DNA of 64,000 nucleotides from Chloropicon primus (Eukaryota; Chlorophyta; Chloropicophyceae; Chloropicales; Chloropicaceae): assembly GCA_023205875.1 (NCBI GenBank), contig CP060773.1, positions 62,001 through 126,000 on the forward strand, given 5' to 3'. Shown in pieces: positions 21,040 to 31,592 of this stretch. Position 1 is the stretch's first letter. Every line of letters starts with the position of its first letter. The position numbers and the translations under genes are program-made. Under the pieces are notes generated by a model that was not told the DNA's origin, ran no database searches, and saw nothing but the letters and a program-made list of their open reading frames with translations.

Positions 21040-23850
21040 ATGCACCAAGAGGAGGTGGCTTTCTCGGAGGAGGGGAAGGGTGCACGGCCGTGTGGTGGTG
21101 GCGGTGGACGAGGGAACGCGGGGAGGGGGGGGAGGGCAGTGCTGGTGGGGAGGGCAAGGGTGTTGTTATTGTTGGGAGTTGCTGTGGTGGTGGGTCTGGT
21201 TGTAACGCTCGCGCCAGAACCCGTCGGGCGTGACTTGCTGCAGCGGTCGTCGTCGTCCTCGGACAAGGGCGACCAGGGGGCGGACGTGAGGTCGGCACCG
21301 ACCTTTGACGTGTTCACGACGGATGACGAGGAAATCAACGAGTATAGGAGGAGCATGGTATTGATCATGGAGAGGAGCAACTCGAAGGCGAGCTCGGCGA
21401 CGTATGCCGCCTCGATCGCCGATGATCCGGGAAGGAGGTTGGAGAGGCAAGCAAGCGTACTGTCGAACTTTTCGGCGGACTGTTCTGATGTAGGGCAAGT
21501 ATTGCTTCCGCACTCATGGTACAGCGTCGAGTACGCGCTCGAGATTCCTGAAAGGTACGGATCGAGCGGCATGGCGATGATCGAGCCAAGGATGATGGTC
21601 GATGACGTGATGATGATGCCCGCGGGAGGAGGGGTGGCAGAGGGGGGGATCATGCCACCGCCACCTTCCGCGGCACCAATGATGGCTGCAGATGGAGCAT
21701 CATCTTCGCTGGCACCTTCATCGGGATCAGAAAAGGAGGCCGGCGTGGATTATTCGGAGACCAACAATCAGGTCGATGGCGTCGATGAGGCGGACATCGT
21801 CAAGCAGGATGGCAACTTCATTTACTCCGTCGGCGGCAACGAGCTCGTTGTGGTCCGGGCATTTCCAAAAGCTGACAGGAGGGTTCTCTCGAGGCTCACT
21901 CTCAACGCTGACAAAGAGAGGAGCTTCCTGGCACTCGATATGCTTTTGAACGGCGACACTCTGCTCGTTTTCGCGGCCTCGCAGACCATTCAGACCACGT
22001 CCACCGGAGCAACGGTGAGGAAGCCAAGGGTCATCATGCAAAAGCTCGACTGCAAGGACAGGGAGAATTGCCAGATCTTCTGGGAGGGGAGTGCTGAGGG
22101 GAACTTTGTCACCGCGAGGCTGACCTCGGACATTGCTCTGCTTGCTGTGCAGAACAAGGTGTCGAGAATCCAAGGCAAGAGTGAGGTGTCTCAGATGACG
22201 AGTGCGGAGCTGCTGGACGCGGTGGTGCCAAAATTCAGCGACGGGTCAGTGGTCACCGACGAGCCTTCGGCCACGTGCGATTCCATCCTGTACATGAAGA
22301 GCATGAAGCCCAAAACTCTCATCTCCCTGTTTAGCGTGAAGATGAAGAGCGACGGGAGGGACAGCCACATCATCGATTCCATAACCTTCGCGGCTCCTTC
22401 CTCGTGGCGGAAGCCGACGGTGATGGTGAGCTTGACCAAGATCTACCTGGGCTTCTACAACGAGGACAGCAGGTACTCAAGAACAAGGGGCGATGAGTTC
22501 GAGAACACGATCGTTTTCGGGTACTCCTTCCAACCAGGAGCGGGCGTCTTCGCGTTCGATGGGTCGGTGGAAGTGCCAGGCGAGCTGCTGAACCAGTTCA
22601 GCATGGACGAATACAGGGGGTATTTGAGGATAGCCACGACGATGGACATTTGGGGACAGGCACGGCAAGAAGCACTGACCGAGAATATGGTTTTCGTTGT
22701 GGACCTAACCACCTACGAATTCGTTGGCAATATTTTTGGGATTGCAAAAAACGAACGGATTTACTCTGTGCGATTCGTGGGACCCAAGGCGTACATGGTC
22801 ACCTTCCGGCAGATCGACCCGCTGTTTGTTTTGGATCTGGAGGACCCCCACAAGCCGCGGATCCTGGGAGAGCTGAAGATCCCAGGGTACTCGGATTACC
22901 TTCACCCCGTGAATGCCACGCACTTGATCGGTCTCGGCAGGAGTGGGACGATGGACGGACGTGTGACCGGAATCAAGGTGGCCCTCTTCGACGTGAGTGT
23001 GCCCACTGATCCGCGAGAAAAGTATGCAATCGATCTGGGAGGAAGGCAAAGCTCCTCCGTAGCTCTGGACGACCACAGGGCGTTCCTGCAAATGGACTTG
23101 CCTCACTTGGGGTACGATTCAGTTCTCATTGCGTTCCCCCTCACCCTGTCCAGCAAAGACGAGTACAAAAGATGCGATGAGGACTACCTATTCTCTGGCA
23201 CAAAAGTCTTCCAGCTCGGCACAGACCAGTTCGTCGAGCTTGCGTCCATTTCCCACGCTCGAGCCAATGGAACCTTTCTGGAGGAAACGCTTGGCAGCGA
23301 GTCCTTGTGCGGGGAGTGCCCGGCCTACAAAATAAGAAGGATATTCTTCAGCGGCGAGGATCTGTTTGCTCTCAGCGACAGGCGACTGAGCAGCACATCG
23401 ATGAAGACCTGGTCGGAGACCTGGGCCGATGACCTCCACAGCAACCAGGTCCTGATGGCAGAAACGGATTGTGGCAAACTGGCCGAGAATCCATTGCTCA
23501 AGAATTTGACTTCCCAACATGGATACTCAAGCCACGATGCAATCGCAGCCATTGTCATGCAAAACGGCCGTGATATGTCACTCTCAGAGTGCTTTTCAAA
23601 ATGCTCCGACGCCGATCCTTCTTCGAAAGGTCTTTCCGCTTGGTCCTCGTACACGTACTGCAGCACAAACCTCGGCAGGAATTCATACGAGAGCTTGGGC
23701 GTCTATGCCGGAGACTGCTGCTCAGCTGCATCATCTTACTCTTCTTCGGAGGAGGAGGAGGAGGAAACCTTGTCGGCCTGTAAGAAAGAGGAAGCGAACG
23801 CGAAGACTTGCAAGAGAGTCTCTTATTCGCCATGCAACATCTGGTATTAA
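21040..23850 (+). CDS. Membrane-anchored secreted beta-propeller protein (COG4880 / PF09826-like)
   Basis: Single exon, 936 aa from the ATG at 21040. A short cytoplasmic N-terminus (~res 1-40, Gly/Arg-rich) precedes one hydrophobic segment (VLLLLGVAVVVGLVVTL, ~res 43-60), suggesting a type II anchor. The extracytoplasmic part has the family signature TNNQVDGVDEADIVKQDGNFIYSVGG (given here in part: NQVDGVDEADIVKQDG, ~res 243-258). Propeller strands follow to about res 760, with RIYSV- and AYMVTFRQIDPLFVLDLEDP-type repeats. The C-terminal ~170 residues are Cys-rich (LCGECPAY, CFSKCSD, GDCCSAASSYSSSEEEEEE). The family is known mostly from bacteria and archaea and its function is unknown. The N-terminal Gly/Pro/Met spacer and the Cys-rich tail are extra to it. 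Confidence 0.75.
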   Translation: MHQEEVAFSEEGKGARPCGGGGGRGNAGRGGRAVLVGRARVLLLLGVAVVVGLVVTLAPEPVGRDLLQRSSSSSDKGDQGADVRSAPTFDVFTTDDEEINEYRRSMVLIMERSNSKASSATYAASIADDPGRRLERQASVLSNFSADCSDVGQVLLPHSWYSVEYALEIPERYGSSGMAMIEPRMMVDDVMMMPAGGGVAEGGIMPPPPSAAPMMAADGASSSLAPSSGSEKEAGVDYSETNNQVDGVDEADIVKQDGNFIYSVGGNELVVVRAFPKADRRVLSRLTLNADKERSFLALDMLLNGDTLLVFAASQTIQTTSTGATVRKPRVIMQKLDCKDRENCQIFWEGSAEGNFVTARLTSDIALLAVQNKVSRIQGKSEVSQMTSAELLDAVVPKFSDGSVVTDEPSATCDSILYMKSMKPKTLISLFSVKMKSDGRDSHIIDSITFAAPSSWRKPTVMVSLTKIYLGFYNEDSRYSRTRGDEFENTIVFGYSFQPGAGVFAFDGSVEVPGELLNQFSMDEYRGYLRIATTMDIWGQARQEALTENMVFVVDLTTYEFVGNIFGIAKNERIYSVRFVGPKAYMVTFRQIDPLFVLDLEDPHKPRILGELKIPGYSDYLHPVNATHLIGLGRSGTMDGRVTGIKVALFDVSVPTDPREKYAIDLGGRQSSSVALDDHRAFLQMDLPHLGYDSVLIAFPLTLSSKDEYKRCDEDYLFSGTKVFQLGTDQFVELASISHARANGTFLEETLGSESLCGECPAYKIRRIFFSGEDLFALSDRRLSSTSMKTWSETWADDLHSNQVLMAETDCGKLAENPLLKNLTSQHGYSSHDAIAAIVMQNGRDMSLSECFSKCSDADPSSKGLSAWSSYTYCSTNLGRNSYESLGVYAGDCCSAASSYSSSEEEEEETLSACKKEEANAKTCKRVSYSPCNIWY

Positions 23851-23944
23851 TAAGACGTGCGGTTCACAATTAAGTTTTTGCTAGCTCTCAACCAACAAGG
23901 TGCACGTGCAAAGGACATTGACAGTCGTCCCTTGTCTTCCCCCT

Positions 23945-25475
23945 AGTCATTCCAAAGAAGGATATATGTAAATTTGTTTGTTTTTTGGTTTATACGAAAA
24001 GTAAAGGTAAGCGAAAGACGCTCAGCATGTGAACTTTCGGCGCGCTCTCCAATAAAAGCCATACAAACAAATTATTAAACTAGGATCCCAACAGCAGTTG
24101 TCTATCACGACTTTCTTCTAGACATGTGTGCGAGCAATTCAATTACAAGCTTTAGGAAACGCCATAAAATGCCATATCCTTCTAAAGCAAGCCTGCCATT
24201 CAGAGCTAGCCTGCCTTTCATGTGTGCTACATCTTCTTCGATTCTTTGTAGAACATCATCGCAAAAAGCGCCCTTTTCGTAATTCAATATGGCGATGCGA
24301 GTGCTTCCATTTTGTTATAACAATGCATCACAATGTAATGTGAACCAAATGAATTTCATCCGAAAATATTATGTTACCTCGACAATGCCATAGTTTGTCT
24401 TTCTTCGCAGCAAGCCTTGCATTTTCGTTATCCATTGTGTTTGCCTTCAATAACTTCAAATAACTTTAGGACTGCATTACTTCTTTGAACTCCGACGGCT
24501 GGAAGGAAGAGCTTATTCATTACGTTCGTTCTGAGATACAAAGACTTTAATTCACGGAATACATCATTCGCATAGTTCATCTTTTGATTATTTTCTTGTC
24601 AATTCACATGTACCTTACACAACAAAATGACGCTGATGTAGACTTTTGATTTAAAATTATTTCAATGATATTATTGCATCTAACCAATTTTCGCTTCGTT
24701 CATATATATTCACAGACAAAAAATGAGCAATAATATATATGTTTATATAGTGCTGATAGAAGTCGAACATATTTCAACAACGCTCAGCTTCATTGTATCG
24801 GACTCCTCTGCAAGAGTGATAACTTGCAGTAATTAATGATACCCCAATTATATTGGAAAACCGAAACCGAAAGTAAAGGATAATTATTTGTTCAAGAAAA
24901 TAGTATTTTCAAGAGTCATGTTAGGCACCAAACGTAGATGAGGCGCACGGCGAAACGAAAAGACAGAATTATGGGTTGACGCAAATTGAACAAGTTGCTC
25001 CTTGCCCGTAGTTTTATGATTTGACGACTAATTGTTTTCAATCCATACAAAAGCCAATTATTTTTTAAATTTCCATCAAGACGCATGTATCTCATTTGCT
25101 TTCAGGTTAAGTTCGGAATGGAAATGATCAATGCATGAAATAGTTCAATTATTGCTCTATCGTGTTATTGTCGTTCAATTGAATATGAACATTTAAACCA
25201 TTTCTTTTTTGTTGCATGTTTATTTCCACCCACATGTTGTATACTTCGGTGCACCGATATATGACGCGCCACTGATATTGGAGGCCGTGAACAGTGGATT
25301 GCGAAAGGGAACGACGTCTTCTTCATGGCGCAAGGGGTCTATTTTGCATAACCGATATATTGATGGATATTATTTTGGAGTCTATACAATGTAAGTGCGA
25401 ACAGCATATTCATCAGGGGTCATTTTAATCGATCAACGCATATTACATCAGATTTAGCAAATATTTAGAATCCTT
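23945..25475. other. AT-rich gene-free block
   Basis: About 1.5 kb with a sharp drop in GC. I counted 52 G+C in 180 nt at 24541-24720 (29%), against clearly GC-rich genes on both sides. No long frame on either strand, no tRNA or rRNA, and no obvious tandem repeat. Small frames at 24105-24343 and 25209-25394 have no recognisable content. The left edge is gradual (about 23,940); the right edge is abrupt at a hairpin. It could be an inserted low-GC segment or a centromere-type region; see findings. Confidence 0.6.
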
Positions 25476-25503
25476 GTGTGATCGCTGGTGAGAGCGATCA
25501 CAC
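25476..25503. repeat. Perfect 11-bp inverted repeat at the GC boundary
   Basis: Stem GTGTGATCGCT (25476-25486), 6-nt loop, and complementary arm 25493-25503. It stands exactly where the AT-rich block ends. It is followed by two direct copies of an AGGGCTCCACC unit (25518-25540). Confidence 0.6.
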
Positions 25504-26073
25504 TCATGACGCACCCGCAGGGCTCCACCAGGGCTCCACCAGGGCTTCGCCCTAGCTTCGGCCTGCGCTGCGTCTACGTTGCTTCTCATCATTTGATTAC
25601 ACGATACCATCACGCAAAAGTTACCCCGGAGGGTTACTCCCATCAGGTACCTTCGATTGTATTCTATGCGGCCCTCCCCCAGCGAATCGAAACGCCTTTT
25701 TGAATGGAAGGTGACACTTCCATCCAATGTAGAGAGCCATCCGAACTACTCTCACTCCGAAGAGGAAGGAGCGGCGCCGAGTGTAAAACACTTTCATGCA
25801 GGCGTGTCGGAGCTCACCCCTGCGGTGGCGAGGCTTGGTTGGTTGGCTGTTTCAGAATCAAGAGTCTTGAAACATGTAGGCACGCAAGGCTACTCCTTTC
25901 ATCATTCACAACCCCCCACCCCGCCGATGCCAGGGACTGTCGAGCTCGCACGCTCTTTGAGTCTTCGAGCTGTGGCCTCGACTATGGGATTCAGCCTCAT
26001 TTTCTTTTTTCCCTCTTTCCTTCAGCAGCAGCAGAACATCATCTGGGTGGGCACCGTCCTTTGAGAAGGAAGG
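25504..26073. other. GC-normal intergenic DNA before the small exported-protein gene
   Basis: No supported gene. A run of open frame on the + strand (25704-26330) has ordinary coding-like composition but no recognisable content and overlaps the next gene. The TTCCTTCAG near 26023 could be the 3' end of a 5'-UTR intron. Confidence 0.35.
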
Positions 26074-26565
26074 ATGGGGGAGCATTCCGTCGCGGTGGTG
26101 TGCTTGGGCCTGGCCCTCGGTCTGTTGCTGCTTCCGTCGCAGGGCCTTGCAGGGCAGAAGCCGGAAGCCCTGTTCCGCAAGCCCCTGTCGTTCCCCTTCT
26201 CTTCGACGGTACGCACGAGAGAGAACCTCGTCGAAAACTTTGGAGTGAACTCTGGCTACGACAGGTGCACCTCCCTGGACGGTCCGTCGTGCCCACACGA
26301 GGAGCAGGGGCTCAGCGTGGGCGAGCTTGACGGCTCCATTCACTTGCTACACGTCGCCGAGTTGAAGATCACCGAGGCGTCGAACGCTCTCCTCGGCCTC
26401 GTGATGGGCGCGGCGTTGGATGGGAACAACGCCAACTTGCGAGAAGGGGACTCTCAAGCCATCAAGGAGCTCGTGGCCGACTTGCTGCAGACGGATGACT
26501 TCATCGATTCGATACAAAAGGGAACGAGCGAGTTGATGGATCTCTTCGAGGAGGAGGGAGAGTAA
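26074..26565 (+). CDS. Small protein with N-terminal signal/thylakoid-type leader, unknown
   Basis: 163 aa; the ATG at 26074 has an in-frame TGA four codons upstream, so the start is firm. Residues 5-27 are hydrophobic, ending LLLLPSQGLAGQ with an AxA-like cleavage site. That could be a secretory signal or part of a lumenal targeting sequence. The mature part is acidic, with two Cys (DRCTS, PSCPHEE) and a helical C-terminus (IKELVADLLQTDDFIDSIQK) ending DLFEEEGE. No family recognised. It converges on the transporter gene, 68 bp away. Confidence 0.6.
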   Translation: MGEHSVAVVCLGLALGLLLLPSQGLAGQKPEALFRKPLSFPFSSTVRTRENLVENFGVNSGYDRCTSLDGPSCPHEEQGLSVGELDGSIHLLHVAELKITEASNALLGLVMGAALDGNNANLREGDSQAIKELVADLLQTDDFIDSIQKGTSELMDLFEEEGE

Positions 26566-26633
26566 GTTGTTGTTGTTGTTGTAATGTACATTCTATACAT
26601 GTGGATGGATGGATGGATTGGGATACCTTTTGT

Positions 26634-28025
26634 TCACAAGGCGCCGAAGAGGGCAAGGAGGCTCAGGGCACCGAGCATGAATCCAGCAAGAGCGAATGCA
26701 GTGCCCAAGGCTCGGCACCATGGCTTCCTGTGTGCCTTGCGGAGGATGAGACCAGGCAGGACAAGCATCTGAGCAGTGACGCAGAGTGCAGAAGTCACTG
26801 CCAAGGGGAGTGTGAGCGCACCCCGGAGAAGAAGGCTTCCCGCTGCACCGAGGGAAACGAATGCGAAGGACATGCAGGCCCTGGCTAGCGGTGAGGCCGG
26901 GGCATTGGCTTGGGGACCACGGATCAAGTGCTGGAGCGAGGCTCTGGCAAGGGGAACGTAAATTCCTCCACCGGCGACGAGGAGCTCCATGGAGAGAGCG
27001 GACCTGGCGATCGCCCCCGGGATCCACTCAATTGGCCAGACGTCCACAACATTCTCGGGGATCTCGCTGCAGTACGCGTAGTACGAGGTAGCGGAGCAAG
27101 CGAGGTACAGGAGTCCGGACAGGACCAAAGAGCATCCGATCAGCGTTCGCGATTGTCTTGGCCCCGCGCCCCCGGCCCTGTGCTCCTTCCTGACTGGCAC
27201 GTAGATCACAGACGCATTCATGCTGAACAGAAAGATCGGGAAGCTCTTGAGCATCGTAGACGCGGTGAGGTTGAACGCTCGTGGCACCGCCGGCGATGAT
27301 GCGAGGGAGCACGGTCCTTGGTGCAGCGCGGATACGCCATCGCCGAGAACGACCGTTCCGACGATCACCATGACGCAAAAAGTGCCGAGAGCGCCAGCAA
27401 ACCTCATGCCGCTCTCCTCGGGAAGCAGAGACAGGAAGAACATCAGGGCGGCGGCGCAGCCGGTCGAGGCCGCCGCGGATTGGTTTCTCGGCACTCCAAG
27501 CCATCCTGACAGGAAGGTGAGTTGCCCGCCCACCGCGCTCACGTACGCCAGAACCTGACCGAAGCAATACAACAAAGTGAGGCCCTCCAGCGTGTAACTG
27601 CCGAGGCTCCCCAAGGTGTGAGCCACGAGGCCGCCGTAGGACGCGTAACCCTCGTTTTCGTTCTTGATGCGGCAAGCCATGTTCAAGAAGATGAGGCTAA
27701 CAGCGGCGCAGACTCCGCTGATCACCAGAAGAAAGAAGCCTTCCAAGTACCCGACCACGGAAAAGGTTCCCGGCAGCGTCACCATGCCGACCCCTCCAGC
27801 GGTTGCGATGACGAGGTTGCAGATGGCCTCAACCGTGGTGGATCCCGCCCGTGCCCCCTCGTCCTCGTCTGGGCCATCCTCGTGCCGTGCCCTGGATTGA
27901 AGCAGCACGGTCGTCCTCCGTATCACACGTGACGAAAGTTTGTGAAGCTCCTCATGGTCCTCCCCATTCGCCTCGTCTGCGATGTCCTGCAAAAGTGGAC
28001 GCCTCGTGGCGGAGTTGGAGTCCAT
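26634..28025 (-). CDS. Amino acid/auxin permease-type transporter (AAAP, SLC38-like)
   Basis: Single exon, 463 aa. A ~65-residue polar, acidic N-terminus (with LSSRVIRRTTVLL) is followed by about 11 hydrophobic segments. The first carries the AAAP-type start EAICNLVIATAGGVGMVTLPGTF. Later segments include YTLEGLTLLYCFGQVLAYVSAVGG, FPIFLFSMNASVIYVPVRKE and the last pair before FGAL. It likely exchanges neutral amino acids with protons or sodium at the plasma or vacuolar membrane; substrate and site are not readable. Confidence 0.75.
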   Translation of the reverse strand: MDSNSATRRPLLQDIADEANGEDHEELHKLSSRVIRRTTVLLQSRARHEDGPDEDEGARAGSTTVEAICNLVIATAGGVGMVTLPGTFSVVGYLEGFFLLVISGVCAAVSLIFLNMACRIKNENEGYASYGGLVAHTLGSLGSYTLEGLTLLYCFGQVLAYVSAVGGQLTFLSGWLGVPRNQSAAASTGCAAALMFFLSLLPEESGMRFAGALGTFCVMVIVGTVVLGDGVSALHQGPCSLASSPAVPRAFNLTASTMLKSFPIFLFSMNASVIYVPVRKEHRAGGAGPRQSRTLIGCSLVLSGLLYLACSATSYYAYCSEIPENVVDVWPIEWIPGAIARSALSMELLVAGGGIYVPLARASLQHLIRGPQANAPASPLARACMSFAFVSLGAAGSLLLRGALTLPLAVTSALCVTAQMLVLPGLILRKAHRKPWCRALGTAFALAGFMLGALSLLALFGAL

Positions 28026-28426
28026 CCTCTGCTCACCTCACCAGACTTCCATTCCTTTAGAAGAGAAGAGAGAGAAAAGAATCCTCTTCAAGACAAAACT
28101 AAAAAAAAGGAAAGCAAAGGAAAAGGAAAAAGAAAGCACAGGACTCAGAACCTCTCCCTCCTCTCTGCTTCCCTCTCTCTCTCTCTCTCTCTCTCCTCCA
28201 ACAACAACAACGATCTGGCAAAACGTTGGAGCCAGCTAATGGATAACGGCAATCAAGGCGTTACTGGACAAGTCACGCCAAGCTCCTCGACGAAGAGAAG
28301 ACAGAAGAGTGACGGAGAGAGGGAGAGAGGGATGGAGTGATTGGATGCTTCGTGGGTCGGTTTCGTCGTTCGAGTGAGGGATTCGCTTCTTTTTTTTTTG
28401 ACGCCCGCCGCGCCTTAGGGGCAAGG
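28026..28426. promoter_or_regulatory. Divergent region between transporter and oxidoreductase genes
   Basis: No gene. It holds CT microsatellite DNA (28170-28195), ATAACG at 28243 and CGTTAC at 28259, and a reverse-oriented fragment resembling the upstream module (TCGAGTGAGGGATTCG, about 28368-28383). Confidence 0.35.
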
Positions 28427-30000
28427 ATGGAGACCGAGACGCTTGTGACAAGAGAGAGAGCTTTGGCGCTGAAGAAAAAGTATGGAAGGCAAGCGTCGAT
28501 GCCCAAGGAGGAGGACATCGAGGGATGGACCATGACGCAGCTCGAGGACTACTTCAAGGCTCAAGCGTACCTCAATTCGATGCTGATGTCGTCGTCAGAG
28601 GAGGAGGAGAGGGGGGGCGAGGACGACGGGGCCGGGGGCGAGGACGACGGGGCCGGGGGCGAGGACGACGGGGCCGGGGGCCAAGGCGGTTCGGTGCAGG
28701 GCGGAGACGGAGAGGCAACCGACATTAGCGAGGTGGAGAGCTCCTTCACGAATATCTCCGTCACCAGCGGCGGTGGCAGGAGCGAGCCGCCTCAGCGCAT
28801 GAAGGTCCTCGTGTACGGAGCGACGGGCTATAGCGGAGAACTCGTAGCGAATCACGCCGCCCGGGCCGGATTCCTCCTCCAGGTGGCGGGAAGGAGCGAG
28901 GAGAAGCTCAAGCGCCTGGCAAGTCGCTTGCCTGGACGGGTGGGGTACAAAAGTTTCGATCTCGATGACGCGAGGGCTCTGGATGCCGCAGTGGGAAGCG
29001 TCGACGCCGTCGTCCACTGCGCGGGACCCTTCCACAACACGTACAAGCCGATGCTCGAGGCGTGCTTGAGGCAATCGAAGCACTACGTGGACCTCACGGG
29101 GGAGATCCAAGTGATCGAGGCCATCTCGAAGGTGAGTCGGGAATAAATGAATGAATCCGTCTGTGTGTTTTCCTCCCAACTCCCATCTGACAAGATCATC
29201 ATCTGTGCCTTCCTCACTTCCTTGTCCTTCCTTCCTCCTCCCATCAGTACGACGGCGAAGCCAAGGAGAAGGGCGTGATGCTTCTCCCCGCGGCGGGTTT
29301 CGACGTCGTGCCCTCGGATACCTTGGCCTACCTGGTGAGCGAGAAGTTCAAAAGGGAGTTCCCCGCTCACTTTCCATCGCACCTGCGCGTTGCCTTTCAC
29401 TTCAACACACAAGGCGCGCTGATCTCGAGGGGGACCGCAGCGACCATGAGGAGGGGGAAGAGAGGCATCTTGCTCGAGAGGGAGAACGGGGAGGTCGTGG
29501 AGAAGGTGGCAAAGCCCAAGCCGCTGAGGGAGAGGCAAAGGTGCAGCTTCGGATTGGGCAAGGAGCTTACTGTGAAGCAGGCAAACATGGCGGATGTCTC
29601 CAGCGCGTTCTACTCGACGGGCATCCCGAATATCATTTGCCAGATGTCAGACGTGGCATCCATGAGCCAGCTCAAGCACGTCCTCACCCCGTTCTCGGAG
29701 GGCGTGTCCTCGAGGGACAAGTCCGGCAAGGTCGCCAAGGAGCAGCCCATAGGCCCCGATGCCTCGGAGAACGAGGAGGGGAAGTGCTTCCTCCACGCGA
29801 CGGTGAGCTCGAGCGGTGCGAGCACGAGGCAAGTCAGCGGGTCCCTCGAGTGCCCGGCTCCGTACAAAGTCACCCACATGGCCATTCTTCACATCCTGAG
29901 GGAGGTGGAGAAGAACAACTTCAGAGCCGGGTTCTGCACGCCGACCACGGCGTACGGGTCCGGCTTCCTGGAGGCCTGCGGCATGAAAAAGACATCATGA
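28427..30000 (+). CDS. Saccharopine dehydrogenase-like oxidoreductase (SCCPDH / trans-acting enoyl reductase family)
   Basis: Two exons, 28427-29131 and 29248-30000, phase 0, 116-nt GTGAGT...CAG intron; 485 aa. The N-terminal ~120 residues are an acidic leader containing three copies of a 21-nt unit coding GGEDDGA. The Rossmann fold then starts at MKVLVYGATGYSGELVANHAA, with VAGRSEEKLKRLASRLPG, VVHCAGPF, HYVDLTGE and, in exon 2, LLPAAGFDVVPSDTLA, all typical of SCCPDH-like proteins. The family is membrane- or lipid-associated and of uncertain substrate; it is not the lysine-pathway enzyme itself. The start ATG follows a stop-free GTG extension that is not conserved-looking. Confidence 0.85.
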
Positions 30001-30083
30001 AGAAGATGGATTGATGGGCACGAATACACACGAATATAAACGAATATAAACGATGCGTCGTCCAAGTTTACGACAATTTTCCT

Positions 30084-31311
30084 CTAGTCTCCTCCTCCTC
30101 CTCCTTCGCCGCCGCCGCCGCTGCTCACGAACTCCTTGAGCTCCTCCAAGCTAATGTCCGTGCCGAGCTGCAGGCAGGCGGCAGCCCCGGAAAGGCAAGC
30201 CACCCGGCACGACTCCTCGAGGGATCCTCCCCTGAGGCGGGAGCACAAGAACCCGGCAGTGAAGAAGTCTCCCGCCCCCGTCGTGTCCACGACCCGAATG
30301 TCTGGCGCCCCGGCCCTCGTGACCTTGCCCTCGTGGATCGCCATGCACCCCCTCGCCCCCAAGCTCACGACGACGATCTGGGCGAGCGGGCCGAGGACCT
30401 CGACCTTGTCGCCGTCGGGACCCACGAACGCGTCGGCCTCGTCCTCGTTGCAGAAGAGAATGTCCACGAGCTCCCTTCCGTCCAGAACGCCCCGGATGGC
30501 GTCCCTCCTGGCCCTGACCATCTCGAAGCTCGCGAGGTCGACGGAAGTCGACGCGCCCGCGGACTTCATCGTCTCGAAGATCTTTTCCATCATCCCGGGG
30601 TCGCGGAACAGGTACCCCTCCACGTGGACGTGCCCAACGCCGCCCCCGTCGATCTCCTTGGGCGGCCAATCGGAGGCGGACACCGTGGCCGAGGCCCCAT
30701 TGCAGGTCCTCATGGTCCTCTGCCCGGTCTCCCTCGACACGAGGCACAGGCAAGTCCCAGTGGTGTGTCCCTCCCTGACGGGCCCCATCGTCCTCACGCC
30801 CTTGGATTCCATCGCTTCGCCAAAGTAGCGCCCCAAGTCATCCAGTCCCCTCGCACCGAAGAACCCTGACTCCTCTGGCTCGTTGTCCATCCTCCTGAGC
30901 TGGGCCAGAGCCTTGGCCATGTTCGACGCCGACCCTCCCGCGCACCGCTTCACGTCCATGCCCCTCGACCTCAACCTCTGCACCAAGCCAGTCAGGAACT
31001 GTATCGAAAGAGACAGAGACAGAGATAAAGATAGATAAGATTGGGATTAGGAAAGCAGAGCAAGAGAGCAAGAGAGGGTCAGGTCATCAGGGAGCACAAG
31101 GATCAAATGCAGTAGTTGGTGGCTCGGCTCTCGGGTGATGATGAAGGAGGGACGACGGACTTACCTCGGGAGAGACGGCTTGTCGTCCACCGAGTTCGAA
31201 CTCATCGTCACCAGTCTCCTTCCTGATGTCACGAAGCATCTCCTGGTCCAAGGTCACGGAGAGGTCCACCAAGGGATCGCCCACTGCAACAACTTCCTTG
31301 CTCACCACCAT
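30084..31311 (-). CDS. PfkB-family sugar/nucleoside kinase
   Basis: Exons 31311-31165 and 30998-30084, phase 0, 166-nt GTAAGT...CAG intron; 353 aa. It starts EVVAVGDPLVDLSV, then the GG motif KRCAGGSASNMAKALAQL, and ends with the anion-hole/catalytic signature VVDTTGAGDFFTAGFL, where the Asp is the base. The GDPLVD start and CAGGSASN resemble adenosine-kinase-like and fructokinase-like PfkB proteins of plants, so the sugar is not assigned. The C-terminus is a short poly-Gly tail. Confidence 0.88.
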
Positions 31312-31561
31312 GACGATGATGATGATGAAGTTGAGAGGTCAATATCTCGTCCACCGAGGCAGGAAAGCGTTACAAGGCGAACCAGATGGAGTGCGTAACG
31401 GTCGAAGGTCAATCCCTCTCGATCTTGGCCAAGGTCGCGGGGGAACAAAGGATCAATCACCCTCCGGTGTGTGTGTTCGGACTTTGTGTGGACCACTATC
31501 AAATATCACTCTTCTCTCTCCTCTCGTCCATTGATGCCCCGTTTTCGTCAAAATGACGCCA

Positions 31562-31592
<31 letters not shown>

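Noticed and set aside
23945-25475. Recent organelle DNA insert (NUMT/NUPT) as explanation for the AT-rich block
   Set aside because: No recognisable organelle protein, rRNA or tRNA could be read on either strand. An old, decayed insert cannot be excluded without a search.
25450-25503. Helitron 3' end (hairpin then CTAA on the minus strand)
   Set aside because: The base after CTAA is not the expected T of an AT target, no 5'-TC end or Rep/helicase frame is visible, and only one copy is known here.
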